A stretch of 43,989 nt of DNA. Source: an uncultured Clostridia bacterium. GTDB lineage: Bacteria > Bacillota > Clostridia > TANB77 > CAG-508. Both the position numbers and the translations under genes were made by a program. Below, piece after piece: positions 41,967 to 43,989 of this stretch. Numbering within the stretch: the first letter of the stretch is position 1; every line of letters begins with the position of its first letter. Location: NCBI GenBank assembly GCA_934157035.1, contig CAKPHG010000008.1, positions 1-43,989 of the forward strand, given 5' to 3'. Below the pieces are notes generated by a model. It was not told the DNA's origin. It was given only the letters and a program-made list of their open reading frames with translations, and did not search any database.

Positions 41967-42046
41967 GTTTTATAGGTAAGCTTTTGCTTATTTAACATAT
42001 ATCAAAATAATCAGATTGTAATCTGAAAAGAAGGGATGAAAAAGGT

Positions 42047-42829
42047 ATGAAAAAAAAGCGGATAATTTCTTGTATGATACTACTTACAGTATTGACTACT
42101 CTTATGAGTATGCTTACTGGATGTACTACATCAGAAAAAATCCCTATTCCAACAGTTGAGAAAGATGTCTACATCTATGATGAAGATAATATCATTGATG
42201 ATGATGTAGAGGAAAATCTAAACAAAATGCTAGTGGAACTAGAAGAAAAGACAGAAGTAGAGTTTGCCGTTATATCAGTAGAAAGTCTACTTGACAGAAG
42301 TATTGAAGATTATGCAAATAATCTATTTAATACTTTGGGTATCGGAAAAAAAGGAAAAGACAATGGAGTATTACTTTTATTCTCTCGGTCTGATGAAAAA
42401 GTTAGACTTGAAATTGGCAGAGGGTTAGAAGGATGCTTAAACGACTCAAAATGCGGTCGAATTCTTGATAACTACTTCGTTCCTTACCGTGAAAACGATG
42501 AATATACTGAGGCGACAAAACTTACTGTCAATGCAGTTTTAAAAGTTCTCTGTGAGGAATATGACATTGCAATAACCGGATTGAATACAGAATCAATTCA
42601 AATTGAAGAACCAGATGAATTAACATTAGGTCAATGGATTATTATTATAGTAATAATTATATTTCTACTTATTGTTATTGAGTGGATCACTGGTCACATC
42701 TTTGGAGATGGATTTGGAGATGGATTTGTATTTATTATTTTAGACTGTCTTTGCGATAGTAGTTCTTCTGGATCTAGTGGCGGCGGATTTGGCGGAGGTT
42801 TTTCTGGAGGTGGTGGTGCCTCACGATAA
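42047..42829 (+). CDS. TPM-domain lipoprotein with Gly-rich tail
   Basis: A 260-residue YgcG/TPM-domain protein. A type II signal peptide ends in the lipobox LTGC (Cys26), so it should be a lipoprotein. The TPM domain (about 38-180) contains YIYDEDNIIDDDVEENLNKM, EFAVISVESL and the conserved GIGKKGKDNGVLLLFS and VRLEIGRGLEG. A membrane helix (about 193-213) precedes a Ser/Gly tail (SSGGGFGGGFSGGGG) typical of the family. TPM proteins commonly pair with LemA, as here. Roles proposed for the family include membrane-protein quality control and photosystem repair in plants; the bacterial function is open. Plus strand, own promoter, CGG/CGA/CGT codons unlike the core genes. Confidence 0.9.
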   Translation: MKKKRIISCMILLTVLTTLMSMLTGCTTSEKIPIPTVEKDVYIYDEDNIIDDDVEENLNKMLVELEEKTEVEFAVISVESLLDRSIEDYANNLFNTLGIGKKGKDNGVLLLFSRSDEKVRLEIGRGLEGCLNDSKCGRILDNYFVPYRENDEYTEATKLTVNAVLKVLCEEYDIAITGLNTESIQIEEPDELTLGQWIIIIVIIIFLLIVIEWITGHIFGDGFGDGFVFIILDCLCDSSSSGSSGGGFGGGFSGGGGASR

Positions 42830-42893
42830 CAAATTGAATATGGAAATTGTAAATCAAAACAAAAACTTAAAAACAATTAGGAGGTAATTTACA

Positions 42894-43469
42894 ATGAAAA
42901 ATGGAACAAAAGTATTAATTGGTATCGGCGTAGTGGTAGTATTGGTAGTATTCTGGTTTTTTGGAACCCAAAACAACTTAGTGTCTTTGAAAGAAGATGT
43001 TGAAATGCAACAATCTCAGATTGAAACAACACTTCAAAGACGGAGCGACCTTATTCCAAATTTGGTAGCAACTGTTAAAGGGTATGCAACCCATGAGGAA
43101 AAGGTATTCACAGAAATTGCTGATGCAAGGTCAAAACTTGCTGGAAGTATTGAGAGCGGAGATATGGAAAGTATCATTGAAGCAAATAACGCTTTAGATT
43201 CTGCTCTTGGCAGGTTACTTGCAATTTCAGAAAATTATCCTGATCTCAAAGCTAGTGAACAGTTTATTGCATTACAGGATGAATTAGCTGGAACGGAAAA
43301 CAGAATTGCTGTAGCAAGACAATATTACAATGAGAAAGTAAGAACTTATAATACAACAGTTCAAAGTTTTCCTACCAGTATAGTCGCTGGAATGACTGGA
43401 TATTATCCTATGCAATATTTTGAGGCCGATGAGAGTTCAAAAGAAGTACCTGAAGTCAATTTTGACTGA
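42894..43469 (+). CDS. lemA: LemA family protein
   Basis: A 191-residue LemA-fold protein. The N-terminal membrane helix (residues 7-25, VLIGIGVVVVLVVFWFF) is followed by the helical LemA domain: VEMQQSQIETTLQRRSDLIPNLV, VKGYATHEEKVFTEIADARSKL and ENYPDLKASEQFIALQDELAGTENRIAVARQYYNEKV, all highly typical. The N-terminus is expected inside and the helical bundle outside, or the reverse. It lies 64 bases after the TPM gene, behind AGGAGG, and ends at a strong terminator, so the pair is a two-gene operon. Molecular role unknown. Confidence 0.95.
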   Translation: MKNGTKVLIGIGVVVVLVVFWFFGTQNNLVSLKEDVEMQQSQIETTLQRRSDLIPNLVATVKGYATHEEKVFTEIADARSKLAGSIESGDMESIIEANNALDSALGRLLAISENYPDLKASEQFIALQDELAGTENRIAVARQYYNEKVRTYNTTVQSFPTSIVAGMTGYYPMQYFEADESSKEVPEVNFD

Positions 43470-43480
43470 TTTTAATCTTT

Positions 43481-43528
43481 AAAAAAGAAACAGGAATAGC
43501 ATAAATAAGCTATCCCTGTTTCTTTTTT
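43481..43528 (+). terminator. TPM-lemA terminator
   Basis: AAGAAACAGG-A-ATAGC pairs with GCTAT-C-CCTGTTTCTT, loop of eight bases, followed by a T-run. A-run on the other side also allows use by PBP transcripts. Confidence 0.92.
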
Positions 43529-43558
43529 AGTGTATTTTAAGTAACACAAGAATAGTTC

Positions 43559-43663
43559 TTGCTATTCTATACTGCTCACTACCATAGTTTAAGTATACTC
43601 CTAACATATTTTTAGTTTGTCAACTCTACATAAATGTTAGCTTCTTCTTTAACTTTTACTCCT
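43559..43663. repeat. Duplicated PBP 3' end, copy B
   Basis: The functional 3' end of the PBP gene plus its downstream DNA, 49 bases of it identical to 41676-41724. On the minus strand the shared part can fold (TATACT/AGTATA outside, ACTA/TAGT inside), followed by GAATAG/CTATTC. Confidence 0.88.
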
Positions 43664-43989
43664 GCTTTTGGTGTTTGTTCTTTTATTATAGTATTTTCTT
43701 TATCTATACCTTCTTGTTCGTTATTTATAACTAATTTTAAATTATTCTCTTTTATTATTTTTTCCGATTCTCTTATACTTTTTCCTTCTATGTTTGGTAC
43801 TTCTATTTCATTTATTATTTGTTCTTCTGTCTCATTATCTTTTACTACTTCTAAATATGGTAACACTTCTCCAAATATTTGTGAACCTATTGGTGCTGCA
43901 ACTCCACCTCCTTGGTGACCTCCTTCTCCTGTTGGATTATACAATGTTATTAATACTGCTACACTTGGGTCTGAGATTGGTGCTACGCC
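43612..43989 (-). CDS. PASTA-domain penicillin-binding protein, C-terminal part
   Basis: Only the last 125 residues are in the window; the gene continues past the right edge. The frame is open to base 43989 without a start. The visible part begins GVAPISDPSVAVLITLYNP, the end of the transpeptidase domain, with the GGHQGGGVAAPIGSQIFGEVLPYL segment typical of class B PBPs. One PASTA domain follows (VPNIEGKSIRESEKIIKENN, ending NIYVELTN). A TTG at 43944 is internal, not the start. Lying upstream of murE, it is the pbpB/spoVD-type gene of the dcw cluster, the partner of an FtsW/SpoVE polymerase. Vegetative PBP2b-like versus SpoVD cannot be decided from this end alone. Confidence 0.9.
   Translation of the reverse strand, partial: GVAPISDPSVAVLITLYNPTGEGGHQGGGVAAPIGSQIFGEVLPYLEVVKDNETEEQIINEIEVPNIEGKSIRESEKIIKENNLKLVINNEQEGIDKENTIIKEQTPKAGVKVKEEANIYVELTN

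Larger units (their letters stand above)
41517..42046. other. 530-base gap with a gene fossil and a repeat
   Basis: No intact gene. From left to right: an AT-rich GNAT leader, a short hairpin (CAAGG/CCTTG at about 41639-41657), then the duplicated 3' region of the PASTA-PBP gene (41676-41811). Next is AT-rich DNA, then the TPM promoter (41938-41966). Just before the TPM start a perfect 6-bp hairpin (CAGATT/AATCTG) precedes the AGAAGGG ribosome site. Confidence 0.6.

Noticed and set aside
40956..43528. Integrative element with its own integrase
   Set aside because: Direct repeats flank the TPM-lemA cassette but no integrase, transposase or excision gene is visible.

Overview
The window comes from a very AT-rich, low-GC, endospore-forming member of the Clostridia/Firmicutes. 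The evidence is SigE, SigG and SpoIIGA, FtsA/FtsZ/DivIB with the Firmicutes-specific Sbp and DUF881 genes, a meso-DAP type MurE, TrmFO, and near-consensus sigma-A promoters with strong intrinsic terminators. No species can be named from the sequence. Almost all core genes lie on the minus strand. The few plus-strand genes are accessory.

Layout by coordinate: (1) 1-500 is gene-free but looks like the promoter and leader of an rRNA operon that runs off the left edge. (2) 499-11085, read right to left, is murA - divIB - DUF881 - DUF881 - sbp - ftsA - ftsZ - spoIIGA - sigE - (inserted gene) - sigG - ylmC. This is the dcw tail plus the spoIIG/sigG block, in the same order as Bacillus subtilis apart from one inserted gene and a frameshift in ylmC. 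(3) 11.2-15.6 kb holds a YqeK-type HD hydrolase, a patatin-like phospholipase, a type IA topoisomerase and an RsiV-like membrane-anchored protein. (4) 15.7-20.4 kb is the str operon (rpsL, rpsG, fusA, tuf) with unusually long, structured spacers. (5) 20.5-29.9 kb carries a small membrane protein, a coiled-coil protein, trmFO, a SWIM/SNF2 helicase and an ABC-2 exporter. (6) 29.9-33.7 kb is an accessory patch: a membrane-protein gene and its decayed tandem copy, tsaC, and a MYG1-family gene. (7) 33.7-41.5 kb is topA, then murG - ftsW/spoVE - mraY - murE and a GNAT gene. (8) 41.5-44 kb is a TPM-domain plus LemA cassette on the opposite strand, placed next to the 3' end of a PASTA-type penicillin-binding protein and flanked by a duplicated copy of that 3' end.

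The core genes build and divide the cell wall (MurE, MraY, MurG, MurA, FtsW, DivIB, FtsA, FtsZ, the PBP) and then remodel the septum for sporulation (SpoIIGA activates pro-SigE; SigG takes over in the forespore). The str operon supplies translation factors.

The most unusual signals are non-coding. They are: a 69-nt element shared, without gaps, by the leaders of fusA and mraY; a hairpin lying exactly between the Shine-Dalgarno and the ATG of divIB; an anti-Shine-Dalgarno hairpin on sigG; a foldable rpsL-rpsG spacer; an identical 12-bp near-palindrome inside the promoter spacers of two unlinked accessory units; and a 146-bp promoter/leader duplication that is far better conserved than the proteins it drives.
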